Positions 26,302-36,936 are shown, counted from the stretch's first letter. The stretch is DNA of 39,455 nt from Roseburia sp. (GCA_023665185.1 JAMPEL010000003.1:1-39455); one strand, 5' to 3'. Numbers and translations: made by a program. The notes: generated by a model not told the origin, from the letters alone.

Positions 26302-29300
26302 TTATTTCTTTGTTTCCTTTTCACTGTTTGGAGATGCTTCGCGATTAGGATTGTCGCTCGTATTTCCACTTTCTTTTACCGGCAAGTTGTTTCCCGTTGG
26401 TTTTCTGATTGCTGTTTCCTTGTTCTTCTTGCTGTTTTTGAATATGAACAATTCGGACAGCTTGTCCATTTTCTTGCGGAGCACGATACCGACACCGTTT
26501 TCAATCAACTCGCCTTCAAGTAGATTGTCATAATTCTTTTCATGAAATATTCTTATATATCGTGTGCCACCTTTGTCAAGTCGCCATTCAAGTGACACGT
26601 CATCAATATAAGCTCCTGATTCATGTTCTACAGAACTCTTGTCGTCACTTACTTTTCCTCCGATAACCACATTGAGTCTGTTGCTGAAGAACCTTTTTGA
26701 GAATCTGAAAGAATAGTCGGTGCGGGTACTGCCGTCGTAATTGGTGTTCTGTTCCATACCCACGTTGACGTCTACTGCCGTGCTGAGTGCTTTGCCGGCA
26801 ATGTTGTTTATCTCGCCTTGCAGGAAGTTATTGAGCGCATTACTTGCATTAAATCCAGAAGAATTGTTGCCGGACAAATACATGCCTGTGGCAAGCATAG
26901 CTATGGCCAGTTTGTTCTTTTCTTCTTTCGACATTCCTGCCAACTCATTTTGTATTCTTATGTCTTCAGGAGCGTCAATGGTGAAGTCAAGTGACATATT
27001 GTCAAGTGTGTTGGCTACTTTTAGTCCTACATCAAAGGATACTGTCCGGCTGCTACCATCAGTCTCGTTGACAGATGCTTTTGTCTGTTCGTAAGCCTCA
27101 AAATTCAGGACTGGATTCATTGGATTTCCTGTAAACTCAATATAGCTTCCTTTTCTTATTGTGAAGGTTTTGAGTGGGATTATTGGCAGTGAATATTTCA
27201 TCTCGCCTTCATTCACTGTGTATCTGCCTTGTAGGGTGAGCACACCTTCGGGAGTATAGTCCATCGTGAGTGAGCCGCCTCCTTCTATGTTTACATAACT
27301 TTGTTTGTCCGCGCTGAACTCGCAATGGAACTGTGCACCGTCTTCGACTGTTAGTTGTACCTGCATGTCAATCCCCATGAATGATTTTTTCGGTATGTCT
27401 TTTGCCTCTTCCGGTGGAAGTGTGAAATCGACAAATGTGACAATGTCATCAAGTCGGTTGTCGATTGATAACGGTGTGTCAGCCATGATGTATGTCATGT
27501 CTGTATTGTTTAGTATATTGACAAATCCACGTACAGATAAGTCATCCGTTGTACCTGTAACCCTTGTGAAAAAATCACCGTACACTTTTCCGAAAAGAAG
27601 GGATTTGCGTGTACGTTGTGCGTCAACAAGCTGGAAGTTACGTCCGTAAAGTCCCAGACTCAGACGTATTTGTTCCATGTTGGCAAAATCGACATAACCG
27701 TTTAACGTAAGCGGGTTTTCCCCGGCTGCATATACCTTGTATTTGTCAAATGACAAGCGGCTGTCTGCTATTAATATTGGGTCGTCTGCAAATTTGAATT
27801 TGACTGCATATACATCTGATTCTGCTGTCATTCCTTCTGGGATGAGCTGTCCGTCAAAAGCAAGTTTGTCCATTGGGCCTATGGCATGTATCTGCCCTCC
27901 GATATGTCCGTCAAGCACGATTGTCTGTTCTGCGACAAATGGGGATGCTATTGACAAAGGCAGATTGTCAAAGACGATGGTTCCATCAAGCGAACCTTTT
28001 GCTTGACTGTCGTATGTCCCGTCCAATGTGACTACTTCTTGCTTGTTGTGGCTGAGTTTTGCTGTAATGATATGCGCTGTTGTTCCCTGAGGTGCATAGT
28101 CGAAGTCAGCCCTTATATCTCCAATAGGCATATTCTCAAAAGAATACTTGTCAACGGACAGATAACCGTTGATGGAGAAGTTCTCTTCTGTTGTCCGATA
28201 GGTGGCGTCAATATCCAGCATTCCTCCCATTTTTGGCATGAATGGGAATACGGTGAGTAACTCGTCTATCTTGAGATTTTCCACTATGGCAGTTGCTTCT
28301 TGCCGTTCTTCTGCTGTTGCGGTCAGATTGATGCGGCAACTGTCCGACATGGATGCCAGTTTAATGTTGGCTGATAAAAGTCCGTTTTTGTCCAAATCGA
28401 CAAAGTTGTCTTTGTTGATGGTAAATCTGGTGAATGCTATTATTGGTTCCTCCGGATAAAGATTCAAATGAAGCAAACTGTCTGTAAACTCGGCTGCCAC
28501 ACCAATATCTATGCCTTTGTTTCCTTTTTTGTTTAAGTAAGTAAGGTGTACGTTGGCATCATCCAAGTTGACATGTCCGTCAATATATGTTTTGAATCCA
28601 GGGCATAATTTCTGATCGTTGCAAATTAAGCCTGAATAGAAAAGAATGCTGGTGCTGTCTTGTGAGATATTGAAATATACAGTATCCACTTTCACTGTGT
28701 CATTCGTGAATCCATACATGTGAGCATTACCCAGTAATCCCAGTTCTGGCGATGTGCTGAGTTGGGCTTTCATCTCATTAAACGAAATGCCTTTAGCCGC
28801 TAAGATTCTTGTCAGAGGATTTTTTCTTCCAATAGACGTTTCAAGGGTGGTGACAGGCATATATTCTTTCAGATGTTCTAAGTCGAGTTCTTTCTTGTCT
28901 ATCTGTTTTTTTACAACAGCTGTTAGTTTTTCGCCTTTTGCAATTAGCGAGTATAAATTGTAAGGAGAGTGGAAGTCAAAATCCCAGTCTCCGGTATGCA
29001 GGGTCGCGAAAGTCGAGTCGGAAGTTGTTTCGGCAAAAATGTCAAAATCTTCTGTTCTTACACTGTCTTTTCCTATAATCATGTCAAGTCCGTTGATGTG
29101 GGAGTCGAACATGAATTTATTAGATAGATTGGATGTGAACGATGCCTTTCCTTTGGTTGTGACTTCTAAGCGGTCTTTGCTGAATCCTAAAGCATATAAG
29201 TCCGCAAAAGGTAGGTCTATATCCAGTGTGCCGTCCACATTATTGGGATACAGATGTCCTTCCAGATTAAATACGGTATTAATTGTTTTGTTGTCACATA

Positions 29301-31062
29301 TACAGTTTACCAATATTTTGTTGCTTGAGATGGTTGCATTCGCATAGCTTTTGCTCAAATCCACCTCGCCCAGATGTGCTTTGTTCAATGTAACTATAGC
29401 ATTTGCATTAGTTTTAGGGGAATAAATATCCACTCCGTGTCCGTTTGCTGTTACCGAACCGTCTATCAACAGTTCCTGCTCCATTCGTAGAAGACCGCTT
29501 ACCAGAAACTCCTCAATGTCTACTCCCAATTGATACTCTTCTTTTTGGATGTTATAGTCAGCGGTCAAAATTGCGGAGCCGTATGAGGTGGATAAATCCG
29601 TATCCAATGTGGCATAGCCATCATTTATTTTTGCCGTAGCATCCAAATTCATGTAGGCAGGCAGAGCAAAAGACTGCATAATGTCAGCAGGTATAAAACT
29701 TCTGATACAATTGGTATTATGAATTTTTGTGCGCATATTGATGAAACCTCCTATGCGTAATGAATCTGTCACATTGGTAAGTTCTGCATGGGATTTGATG
29801 TCAAAACATCCGTCAAGTTTGGCTTCCAATTTGTCTACAACCATTTTTTGCATGTTGCCTTTAGCTTCTAAAAGAACGGATACAGGTTTGACAGGCCAGT
29901 GACGGACAAAGTCGCTGGTCACATCTGGCAGAAAGCACATGAGGTCTTGCTTGCCGATGAAAGCTGAAGTCCGGACATTCATTAGTCCTGGTGTCTGCTC
30001 ATCGAATGTGTTCATGTCCATCTTCATTTGTATGCGAAGTTGTGAGTCACCGGTAATGAGCGACAAATCAGGAATAATCAGCGCGTTATCCTTCATCTCC
30101 ATACTACCTTTGGTTTGAACGAATTGGAGTCCGCACCTTTCTTTTCCGGTCACTTGCGTGATGTGTGCTTTTAGAGTTCCCGTACCTTGATATTCTACGG
30201 AGTCAATAGCCATGTTGAAATCCGAGAGCAGAATATGTGTAGGGTCAAAGGATACCGTCTGATGACTAACAGAGTCTGTATATGGATTTGTCTCCACATC
30301 ATATCTTACAGAAGAACTGTTGATATGTAGCTTGTCTACCTTGTATATCTCTTTCTCAAGGTCGATGAACGCTTTTATTCGGGCATTTCCGATGTTTGCC
30401 CCTACAGATACGCTGTCTGCATTTGGCGCGAGATTCAGATTTACATTGACTTGATGGAGATGAATGTCACACAAGTCAATCTTCCACAGAGCTGGTTGGG
30501 AGTCTGTGGTGTCTTTTGTGGTGGAGTCTGCCAGAGTAATATTCAAGTCAGTATTTTTCAGTACGGTCTTGTTGACTACGGCAACTCCTTTATTTAAATC
30601 TATATTGTGCGCATTGAGGCAAAATTCTCCGATTTCTCCTTTTATGTGGCATGCTTCTATTAGATTAGTGGTATTGACTTTCAGCTTTTGCAAGAGAATG
30701 CCGTCCACCTCAATCTGATTGTGGAGCAATGGCAGCATCTTTATGCTGACATCCAGTCTGTCTGCGCTTATAACTGTGTCTTTCCCCTGAATGGCGATAG
30801 TGCGTTCCATTGAGAGGTCTAAGGGAAACTTCAACCTAATCTGTCCTACTCTCACATCCATTCCCGTTTCCTGAGATAGATAACGTGCCGCATAGTCTAT
30901 TGTAAATTGTTGGACGGAAGGAATATATATAAGGACAGATAAGAGTACAAACAACAAAACAGGACTAAGTGCGATCCAAGCGGCTACCTTAGCGACTTTA
31001 TTTTTCTTTACATTCTTGACAAGAGCGTTTTTTACTTTCTCTTTCTCTTTTTCTTTATCCAT
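26302..31062 (-). CDS. TamB-like translocation/assembly protein (DUF490)
   Basis: The start is placed at 31062 (1586 residues), since MDKEKEKEKVKNALVKNVKK opens a basic cytoplasmic end before the membrane helix (about 27-48); the frame extends 20 codons further to 31122, but that stretch lies over the promoter. After the anchor comes a very long AsmA/TamB-like beta-strand-rich periplasmic body, and the C-terminal TamB domain (about 1090-1480) includes YTVNEGEMKYSLPIIPLKTF and IEFTGNPMNPVLNFEAY. A Lys/Ser/Glu-rich tail closes it. It forms a groove thought to carry lipids or guide outer-membrane proteins, working with the TamA-like protein encoded next. The length is normal for Bacteroidetes members. 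Confidence 0.93.
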   Translation of the reverse strand: MDKEKEKEKVKNALVKNVKKNKVAKVAAWIALSPVLLFVLLSVLIYIPSVQQFTIDYAARYLSQETGMDVRVGQIRLKFPLDLSMERTIAIQGKDTVISADRLDVSIKMLPLLHNQIEVDGILLQKLKVNTTNLIEACHIKGEIGEFCLNAHNIDLNKGVAVVNKTVLKNTDLNITLADSTTKDTTDSQPALWKIDLCDIHLHQVNVNLNLAPNADSVSVGANIGNARIKAFIDLEKEIYKVDKLHINSSSVRYDVETNPYTDSVSHQTVSFDPTHILLSDFNMAIDSVEYQGTGTLKAHITQVTGKERCGLQFVQTKGSMEMKDNALIIPDLSLITGDSQLRIQMKMDMNTFDEQTPGLMNVRTSAFIGKQDLMCFLPDVTSDFVRHWPVKPVSVLLEAKGNMQKMVVDKLEAKLDGCFDIKSHAELTNVTDSLRIGGFINMRTKIHNTNCIRSFIPADIMQSFALPAYMNLDATAKINDGYATLDTDLSTSYGSAILTADYNIQKEEYQLGVDIEEFLVSGLLRMEQELLIDGSVTANGHGVDIYSPKTNANAIVTLNKAHLGEVDLSKSYANATISSNKILVNCICDNKTINTVFNLEGHLYPNNVDGTLDIDLPFADLYALGFSKDRLEVTTKGKASFTSNLSNKFMFDSHINGLDMIIGKDSVRTEDFDIFAETTSDSTFATLHTGDWDFDFHSPYNLYSLIAKGEKLTAVVKKQIDKKELDLEHLKEYMPVTTLETSIGRKNPLTRILAAKGISFNEMKAQLSTSPELGLLGNAHMYGFTNDTVKVDTVYFNISQDSTSILFYSGLICNDQKLCPGFKTYIDGHVNLDDANVHLTYLNKKGNKGIDIGVAAEFTDSLLHLNLYPEEPIIAFTRFTINKDNFVDLDKNGLLSANIKLASMSDSCRINLTATAEERQEATAIVENLKIDELLTVFPFMPKMGGMLDIDATYRTTEENFSINGYLSVDKYSFENMPIGDIRADFDYAPQGTTAHIITAKLSHNKQEVVTLDGTYDSQAKGSLDGTIVFDNLPLSIASPFVAEQTIVLDGHIGGQIHAIGPMDKLAFDGQLIPEGMTAESDVYAVKFKFADDPILIADSRLSFDKYKVYAAGENPLTLNGYVDFANMEQIRLSLGLYGRNFQLVDAQRTRKSLLFGKVYGDFFTRVTGTTDDLSVRGFVNILNNTDMTYIMADTPLSIDNRLDDIVTFVDFTLPPEEAKDIPKKSFMGIDMQVQLTVEDGAQFHCEFSADKQSYVNIEGGGSLTMDYTPEGVLTLQGRYTVNEGEMKYSLPIIPLKTFTIRKGSYIEFTGNPMNPVLNFEAYEQTKASVNETDGSSRTVSFDVGLKVANTLDNMSLDFTIDAPEDIRIQNELAGMSKEEKNKLAIAMLATGMYLSGNNSSGFNASNALNNFLQGEINNIAGKALSTAVDVNVGMEQNTNYDGSTRTDYSFRFSKRFFSNRLNVVIGGKVSDDKSSVEHESGAYIDDVSLEWRLDKGGTRYIRIFHEKNYDNLLEGELIENGVGIVLRKKMDKLSELFIFKNSKKNKETAIRKPTGNNLPVKESGNTSDNPNREASPNSEKETKK

Positions 31063-31111
31063 AGGATGATGTTGGAATAAATCAAAATGTCGATTAATGA
31101 TGTTTGTGTTG

Positions 31112-31145
31112 CAAACATACAACTTTTCACTGATTAAAGAACAAA
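31112..31145 (-). promoter_or_regulatory. Promoter of tamB-tamA
   Basis: On the minus strand TTTG (31145-31142), a 22-base spacer and TATGTTTG (31119-31112) match the consensus. The chosen tamB start follows about 50 bases later. Confidence 0.55.
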
Positions 31146-31218
31146 TAAAGTCTTGATATGTTCATTGTATGTATAAAAACAATGGATTATTATGTATGCG
31201 TAACTACACAAATCCGGT

Positions 31219-31246
31219 GACAAATATTCCGATGCGGATATTTGTC
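31219..31246 (-). other. Hairpin at the dnaG stop codon
   Basis: Nine-base arms (31219-31227 with 31238-31246) pair around a 10-base loop and touch the dnaG stop codon. No T-run follows on the minus strand, so it is a weak terminator at best. Confidence 0.4.
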
Positions 31247-33393
31247 TATTTCATGACAATGCGGTCGCCGAGACGCTTGGCGAGTTCACGTTGTATGTTG
31301 CTTAAAATGATGTATTTCTGCATAATCTCATTACATCTTTCATGGTCTGCATATACGATAGGGTCGGACAACTGTGTGGAAATGATGCGAATCTCATCCT
31401 CAATCACGGCGAATTTGTAGTCAAACATCAGATGTACTATGTAGTCGGAAAGCAACTCACGCTCTGTTGGCATAGCCTGTCCTTTACTTAGCTGATAAGG
31501 CTCGCTGAGCAACTCAACGGCTTCCATGCTTATGTCCATGTTCTGATTGTTTAGGAAATAGCGGCTTGCCACAAAGTCTGTGTTCCTGACTCCTGCTACG
31601 GCGTCAGAAAGCATGGATGAGTACACGGGTGTCCGGAATTTCAAATCGTCTTTCTGTAATTCGCTATTTACATAATCCGCAATTGATATTTTAATCGGAT
31701 TGCCCTCTTCATCCTCGCTGTCCATAGTTTGCTCGCCATATTTTACCACAAGCGACATAATCATTCGCTCAAGTCCCATGAAGCGTTTTTCTTCATTATG
31801 CTTGCGGGTAAACAGTTCTGCATCTGTTTTTTCAGTTGTAGGTGCCGGACTGTAGTCGGTAATATGCGGCATGTATGCCTCAATTGGAACTTCTTCAGGA
31901 TGAGGCTCCTCGGATGGAATCTGTTGTGTAATGGCCTTCGCTTGGTTCTCGGTCTGTTGCTGCACTCCATTCTTTTCCGTTTCCTCCGAAGACGGTACAC
32001 TTTCAGTAGGCGGAGTCGTAATGGCATTCCTGTTTTGTAGCCTGTTTCGTTCCCGCTCTTTCTCTTTCCATATCCGTTCCCGTTCTTGTGCTCTGTTCTT
32101 TTCTGTTTCTCTGACGAGTATCAGCTCGTCAATACCGAGAATCTCACTGCACTCATGTATGTATGTGGAACGTACTATTTCTTCCGGTATAACAGATATG
32201 CTGCGTACAATGTCCTTGATGAGCTGCGCACGTTTTAAAGGGTCGCGTCCGGCATCTCCAAGCAACAGGTTGGTCTTGAATATGATAAAGTCAGTTTGGT
32301 GAGACTCTATGTATTTTTTATATTCATCGGCAGTGTGTTTCCTTGCAAAACTGTCAGGATCATCCCCGTCAGGAAGCAGAAGAATCTTTACGTTCATTCC
32401 TTCCGACAGCAACATGTCCGTACCACGCAATGCCGCATGTATTCCGGCGCCATCGCCGTCATAGAGCAAGGTGATGTTCGAGGTAAAGCGGTGCAGCAGA
32501 CGTATTTGCGCCTCATTAAGAGCTGTACCGGAGTTTGCCACCACATTCTCCACACCGCATTGGTGCATGGAAATCACATCGGTGTATCCTTCTACCATAT
32601 ATACACGGTCTTCCTTGACGATAGCCTTTTTCGCCTGATATATGCCGTAAAGCTCATTGCTTTTATGGAATATTTCCGATTCTGGAGAGTTGATGTATTT
32701 CTGGTTCACCCCCTTTGTCCGCGAGTCAAGTACGCGTCCGCCAAAGGCTACAATCTTGCCACTGACAGAGAACCACGGGAATATGACCCTTCCCCAGTAT
32801 TTGTCACGTAAAGAACCGTCATCACGGCGATAGCACAGTCCCGTTTTCAGAAGAAACTCCTCTTTGTATCCTTTTCTTATAGCCTCCTTTGCCATCGCAT
32901 CGTATTGCGACAGGCTGAATCCGAGACGGAACTTGTCGATTATGTCATCTCTGAATCCTCGTGAGCGGAAATAAGCCAGTCCGACCGTTCTTCCGTCAGC
33001 CGTATTCAGCATGGTGTCGTGAAAGTACTTGCTTGCCCATTCGTTCATGGCAAACATACTTTCGCGCTCGCTTTGGCTTTGACGTTGTGCCGGTGTCAAT
33101 TGACGCTCTTCGACTTCTATTCCGTATTTCTTCGCAAGGAATTTCAGAGCCTCATAATAGGACATCTGTTCTTGCTCCATAATGAAATGTACGGCATTTC
33201 CGCCCTTACCACAGCTGAAGCATTTGCAGACTCCCTTTGAGGGAGACACATAGAAAGAAGGTGTCTTGTCGTCATGAAAAGGACACAATCCCTTATAGCT
33301 TGTGCCGGAACGGCGAAGCGTCACATATTCAGATACCACATCAACGATGTTGGCGGCATCCATTATTCTATCTATCGTAGACTGGTCTATCAA
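31246..33393 (-). CDS. dnaG: DNA primase
   Basis: This 715-residue DnaG makes the RNA primers for replication. It begins with the CHC2 zinc finger (C37, H40, C58, C61), then the RNA-polymerase-like core with ARSRGFRDDIIDKFRLGFS-type sequence, and the Toprim active site with E268 in VEGYTD and D312-G-D in LLYDGDGAG. A charged, Pro/Glu/Gln-rich linker (about 430-535) separates the core from a C-terminal helicase-binding region. The start is a TTG at 33393: the family's N-terminus MID..T.DRI.DAA.IVDVVSE is intact only from that codon, and the next ATG would remove ten conserved residues. It is followed by tamB after a 183-base gap. Confidence 0.96.
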   Translation of the reverse strand: MIDQSTIDRIMDAANIVDVVSEYVTLRRSGTSYKGLCPFHDDKTPSFYVSPSKGVCKCFSCGKGGNAVHFIMEQEQMSYYEALKFLAKKYGIEVEERQLTPAQRQSQSERESMFAMNEWASKYFHDTMLNTADGRTVGLAYFRSRGFRDDIIDKFRLGFSLSQYDAMAKEAIRKGYKEEFLLKTGLCYRRDDGSLRDKYWGRVIFPWFSVSGKIVAFGGRVLDSRTKGVNQKYINSPESEIFHKSNELYGIYQAKKAIVKEDRVYMVEGYTDVISMHQCGVENVVANSGTALNEAQIRLLHRFTSNITLLYDGDGAGIHAALRGTDMLLSEGMNVKILLLPDGDDPDSFARKHTADEYKKYIESHQTDFIIFKTNLLLGDAGRDPLKRAQLIKDIVRSISVIPEEIVRSTYIHECSEILGIDELILVRETEKNRAQERERIWKEKERERNRLQNRNAITTPPTESVPSSEETEKNGVQQQTENQAKAITQQIPSEEPHPEEVPIEAYMPHITDYSPAPTTEKTDAELFTRKHNEEKRFMGLERMIMSLVVKYGEQTMDSEDEEGNPIKISIADYVNSELQKDDLKFRTPVYSSMLSDAVAGVRNTDFVASRYFLNNQNMDISMEAVELLSEPYQLSKGQAMPTERELLSDYIVHLMFDYKFAVIEDEIRIISTQLSDPIVYADHERCNEIMQKYIILSNIQRELAKRLGDRIVMK

Positions 33394-33516
33394 ATCTGAA
33401 TCCGGTAATTAAAAAGTCGAATACAAGAATTTAATGTGATATTTACGGTTTTGTTTCAATATCATTGTGTCGGGGATTATGACGCAATGAATGGAAAAGT
33501 GGTGAGTTATGTCTGT

Positions 33517-34029
33517 TTATTTATATACGTATATCTCACTGCGTACAATCATAGCGTCACTTCCCATGTTCATGTCGCATAGCTTTTTCAAATACTCAGC
33601 CGCTTCTTGTCGGGTGGTGAAGTCGCCTACACGGCATCTCCAGTGCGGAGACACAAACGAAGTGTAAGCCTGAAGCTCGGGGAAAGCTGTAGTCACCATT
33701 GTTCCGGCATGTTGTGCCCGGCTTTGGTCTGTACGCTGACTTCCGCCCCAGTAAACCTGTATTCTATATCCACGAACCTTTACTTTTGTCCCCTTGTTTA
33801 CGACAGGCAAGTCCTCTTCCTCGCCTGTCTGAGTCTGCTGTTGCCCCACATTGCCGTTCAATGCGGCGTCGCCGTTGATTATGTTGGTCAGACGCTGGTC
33901 TTGAAGCACAGTGACCGTACCCTGTCCGTTTACTTTGCTCTCAAGGTGTTCCATGAAATTGGTTTGGGCAACTGCCGGTATAGATAGTAAAAAGAGGCAG
34001 GCAATGCTGAAAGAATATTTCCGATACAT
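33517..34029 (-). CDS. Secreted SPOR-domain protein
   Basis: With the start at 34029 the protein has 170 residues and opens with a signal peptide MYRKYSFSIACLFLLSIPAVA-Q; ten more codons are open upstream. A polar linker follows (Gln/Glu-rich, about 60-80), then a SPOR domain (about 88-170) with YRIQVYWGGSQ, the F-x-P-E-LQAYTSF stretch, WRCRVGDFTTRQEAAEYL and a final MIVRSEI. SPOR domains bind denuded peptidoglycan at the division site. In Bacteroidales a gene of this type commonly follows tpiA, as here. It is 173 bases after tpiA with a hairpin in between, so part of its transcription may be separate. Confidence 0.85.
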   Translation of the reverse strand: MYRKYSFSIACLFLLSIPAVAQTNFMEHLESKVNGQGTVTVLQDQRLTNIINGDAALNGNVGQQQTQTGEEEDLPVVNKGTKVKVRGYRIQVYWGGSQRTDQSRAQHAGTMVTTAFPELQAYTSFVSPHWRCRVGDFTTRQEAAEYLKKLCDMNMGSDAMIVRSEIYVYK

Positions 34030-34096
34030 TGTATTAAGTCCGTAAGTATTGAATGTCATAATTTATTATTCTTGGCGGATGTGGGTTTGATTTACA

Positions 34097-34132
34097 TTTC
34101 AACACGGCAACAGTATTGCTGCCGTGTTGAAA
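34097..34132 (-). terminator. Hairpin between tpiA and the SPOR gene
   Basis: A perfect 13-bp stem (34097-34109 with 34120-34132) lies 71 bases after the tpiA stop. The tail on the minus strand (TGTAAATC) is poor in T, so it may terminate only partly or act as a processing or stability element. Confidence 0.5.
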
Positions 34133-34202
34133 ATGTCAGAGTGTAGAAACTCATTCTTTCTTTTGCTTCCCGTCAGGAATGCGTGTGAAAGCAGAGTCCT
34201 TA

Positions 34203-34961
34203 TTATTTCCAAGCGTCGATAATGCCCTTGAAGTCTGCAACCTTCAAAGATGCGCCGCCGATAAGACCACCGTCGATGTCAGCCTTAGCAAAAAGCTCAG
34301 GAGCGTTTGAAGCCTTGCAAGAACCGCCGTACAGGATTGAAGTGTTCTCTGCAACTTCATTGCCATACTTCTCAGCGATGACTGAACGGATGTAAGCGTG
34401 GATTTCCTCTGCCTGGTCTGAAGTGGCAGTCTTGCCTGTACCGATAGCCCAGATTGGCTCGTATGCGATAACCACCTTAGCGAAGTCTTCAGCTGAAAGA
34501 TTGAATACAGAACCCTCAAGCTCTGCCTTTACAACCTCGTTCTGCTTGTTTGCCTCGCGCTCCTCAAGGCTCTCTCCGATACAGAAGATTACTTTGAGAC
34601 CGTTTGCAAGTGCAAGCTGTACCTTCTCCTTCAGAATGTCGTATGTCTCGCCGTAGTATCCGCGACGCTCTGAGTGGCCGAGAATAACATACTCAGCACC
34701 TGTTGATTTTACCATCTCTGCGCTTACCTCGCCTGTGTAAGCACCGCTTGCCTTGTCAGCGCAGTTCTCAGCACCAAGACCAATCACGTTGTGGTCGATG
34801 ATGTCAGAAACAGGCGCAAGGTGGATGAACGGAGTGCAGATGATTACATCACAATTTGGTTTGTCAGCAGCAAGAGCCTCGTTGAGTTCCTTTGCAAGTG
34901 CTACACCTTCCTGAAGATTCTTGTTCATCTTCCAGTTACCAGCAACAATTTTCTTTCTCAT
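34203..34961 (-). CDS. tpiA: Triose-phosphate isomerase
   Basis: This 252-residue glycolytic enzyme interconverts dihydroxyacetone phosphate and glyceraldehyde 3-phosphate. All active-site elements are present: N9 and K11 in AGNWKMN, H96 in [11 protein letters not shown]168 in [16 protein letters not shown] (with loop 6), and the phosphate-binding YGGSC and [10 protein letters not shown] near the end. Its ATG overlaps the stop codon of the upstream DoxX-type gene by four bases (ATGA), so translation is coupled. Confidence 0.99.
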   Translation of the reverse strand: MRKKIVAGNWKMNKNLQEGVALAKELNEALAADKPNCDVIICTPFIHLAPVSDIIDHNVIGLGAENCADKASGAYTGEVSAEMVKSTGAEYVILGHSERRGYYGETYDILKEKVQLALANGLKVIFCIGESLEEREANKQNEVVKAELEGSVFNLSAEDFAKVVIAYEPIWAIGTGKTATSDQAEEIHAYIRSVIAEKYGNEVAENTSILYGGSCKASNAPELFAKADIDGGLIGGASLKVADFKGIIDAWK

Positions 34962-36349
34962 TTTTCTTTTGTTTTAGTGTTAAACTTATTGTTAATGTTC
35001 TTTTCTATCTCGTTTATAAACAGTTTCTCCTCAATGCTTTCGAGTTTCAGCTCCTTCGACTTGCGTTTCATCATGCGGTAGAACGACCATCCCATAGCCA
35101 GACGGTCGAATGCGATGAACAATGCCAGCGGAATGAAGAACCAAAGCAGTATGTTTACGATTTTCTGTCTTGATTCTACCGTCTCTGTCTTTCCGGCAGG
35201 TATGTCCTCCAGTCTGCCGTCAAGCTCATACTCGTCAGGCATATTGTAGTTTCCCCATTTTCTTACTACTTTGCCGTCTTTGAGCAGTACAAGTCCCGGA
35301 TTGGCGCGGACAATGGTTTTCAATGTGCGCTCATCTCCTGTGTAATAGGAATACTCTGCTCCGGTGTGGTCTGTCCAATAGTTTTGTGCTGTTGTGTCAG
35401 AAGCCGTGACACAATAGAATCCATATCCGTTTCTTCCGGCATAGTCGTATGCCTCATTGATAAGGTCTATACATCCCTCATCGGCATTTTGCAGAAGTGG
35501 GGCGACAAGCAGAAACGAATAGCCTTCTCTGTTCAGAACTTCTTCCGTTATGTCTTCCTCATCGGCATCCATAAGGTAGAAGTCCGCTGTGGAGTTGTGG
35601 CTGCCGCTCTTCAGCAATATGCGTTTTGTCTCCACATATTCCCACGAGTTGTCAGGCTCGTCATCGTCAATGTCAATCTCCATTGTCTCTCCCCCTCGCT
35701 TGTATACAAGTCTCACCTCATATTCGGGGCGCATCTCTTCTGTGGCTTCTCTTCCGTTTCTGATGTCAGCCCCGATATAATAAGGGCGGAAGTCGAAAAC
35801 GGGAAGTCCTATGATGCAATATACGCTGTACGACAATATATATAATGTGGCGAACATGGTCATTATGCTGTCCATATTCTCTCTGACCAGCCGGAACTGG
35901 TGTCTGTACCATCGCAGCAGTGCCAGTGACGCAGCCAGCAGCACTATATTCTTCAGCAATGTCTCGCCATTGGTCAGCACAATGGCATCGCCAAAACATC
36001 CGCAGTCGGCTACCGGGTCGAAAATGAAGATATAGACTGTCAGCAGTGTCATAAGCGACATGAAAGTCGTGACCAGTCGCGACATGGGTTTTCTGCTGAT
36101 TCCGAGCAGCAGGAAGATGCCCATCATAAATTCCACGAAAGCAAGGGCTACCGACGCTACAATGACCATTGACTCAGGGATTCCTGTCAGGTTGAAAGCC
36201 GTCAGATAATCTTCCAGCTTGTAAGTCGTTCCCATAGGGTCGTTGGCTTTGATAAATCCGGAAAAGATGAAAGTGGCGGCTAACACAAACCTGCATACAT
36301 TCACTGTGATTCTTGCCGGAAATAGTCTCGTCTTCGCCTTTTTTGCCAT
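34958..36349 (-). CDS. DoxX-like / BT_3928-type membrane protein
   Basis: The start is taken at 36349 (463 residues): [20 protein letters not shown] gives a normal basic end before the first helix, while the longer frame to 36574 runs antisense-like through the neighbouring gene. The N-terminal half is a four-helix DoxX/MauE-like domain (helices near 15-35, 60-82, 88-108 and 120-140) containing the pair CGCFGDA, a motif shared with redox-related membrane proteins. One more helix (about 157-178) leads to a long extracytoplasmic domain resembling a thioredoxin-like fold without a CxxC, and a last helix near 395-415. This resembles the Bacteroidetes BT_3928 family. It may help electron transfer or redox balance; the function is unproven. 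Confidence 0.8.
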   Translation of the reverse strand: MAKKAKTRLFPARITVNVCRFVLAATFIFSGFIKANDPMGTTYKLEDYLTAFNLTGIPESMVIVASVALAFVEFMMGIFLLLGISRKPMSRLVTTFMSLMTLLTVYIFIFDPVADCGCFGDAIVLTNGETLLKNIVLLAASLALLRWYRHQFRLVRENMDSIMTMFATLYILSYSVYCIIGLPVFDFRPYYIGADIRNGREATEEMRPEYEVRLVYKRGGETMEIDIDDDEPDNSWEYVETKRILLKSGSHNSTADFYLMDADEEDITEEVLNREGYSFLLVAPLLQNADEGCIDLINEAYDYAGRNGYGFYCVTASDTTAQNYWTDHTGAEYSYYTGDERTLKTIVRANPGLVLLKDGKVVRKWGNYNMPDEYELDGRLEDIPAGKTETVESRQKIVNILLWFFIPLALFIAFDRLAMGWSFYRMMKRKSKELKLESIEEKLFINEIEKNINNKFNTKTKEK

Positions 36350-36381
36350 AACCCGTCTTTGTTTTTTGCCTCTGTTGTGTC

Positions 36382-36936
36382 TTATTCCGTTTCCTGTAAG
36401 GAAGCCTCGTCCATTTTTATCAAGCCGAATGCCGAATAGTTTATCATGTCGAAGTAGTTGGCGTCTATGCCCTCCGACACTAATGTCTGTCCGTGGTTGC
36501 CCTCTATCTGTTTGGTCCGGTATATCTTCATGAGTATAAGGTCGGTATAGGAACTGATGCGCATACTTCTCCATGCCTCATCGTAGTCGTGGTTCTTGCG
36601 CAACATCAGCTCAAGAGCCTGACGGGCATATTTGTCATAATATGTCATGGCCTCGTCTGCCGTCAAGTCTTCCTTGTCCGCATATCCCAGCTCCAGCTGT
36701 ATAAGTCCGACAATACCGTAGTTTACGATGGCTTGAAATTCAGGATAAATTCCTTCGCCTACCTTTGAGATCCCTTTTACTTCAATACTTCTTATACGGT
36801 TTGCCTTTATGAAAATCTGGTCTGTAACGGACGACGGACGCATTATTCTCCATGCCGCTCCATAGTCGTGCAGCTTTTTCGAGAAAAGCTCACGGCACTT
36901 TTCCATTACTTGCTTGAATTGTTCTTGTGTGTCCAT
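36382..36936 (-). CDS. DUF1599 domain protein
   Basis: This 184-residue protein is an internal duplication. The first half has KKLHDYGAAWRIMRPSSVTDQIFIKANRIRSIE and the second has RKNHDYDEAWRSMRISSYTDLILMKIYRTKQIE (landmarks shown in parts), each followed by a VNYGIVGLIQLE / INYSAFGLIKMD helix. Conserved His, Asp and Glu residues suggest a helical fold like the all-alpha NTP pyrophosphatases, but that link is an inference. It is the first gene of the DUF1599-DoxX-tpiA operon, 32 bases before the next gene. No function is established. Confidence 0.85.
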   Translation of the reverse strand: MDTQEQFKQVMEKCRELFSKKLHDYGAAWRIMRPSSVTDQIFIKANRIRSIEVKGISKVGEGIYPEFQAIVNYGIVGLIQLELGYADKEDLTADEAMTYYDKYARQALELMLRKNHDYDEAWRSMRISSYTDLILMKIYRTKQIEGNHGQTLVSEGIDANYFDMINYSAFGLIKMDEASLQETE

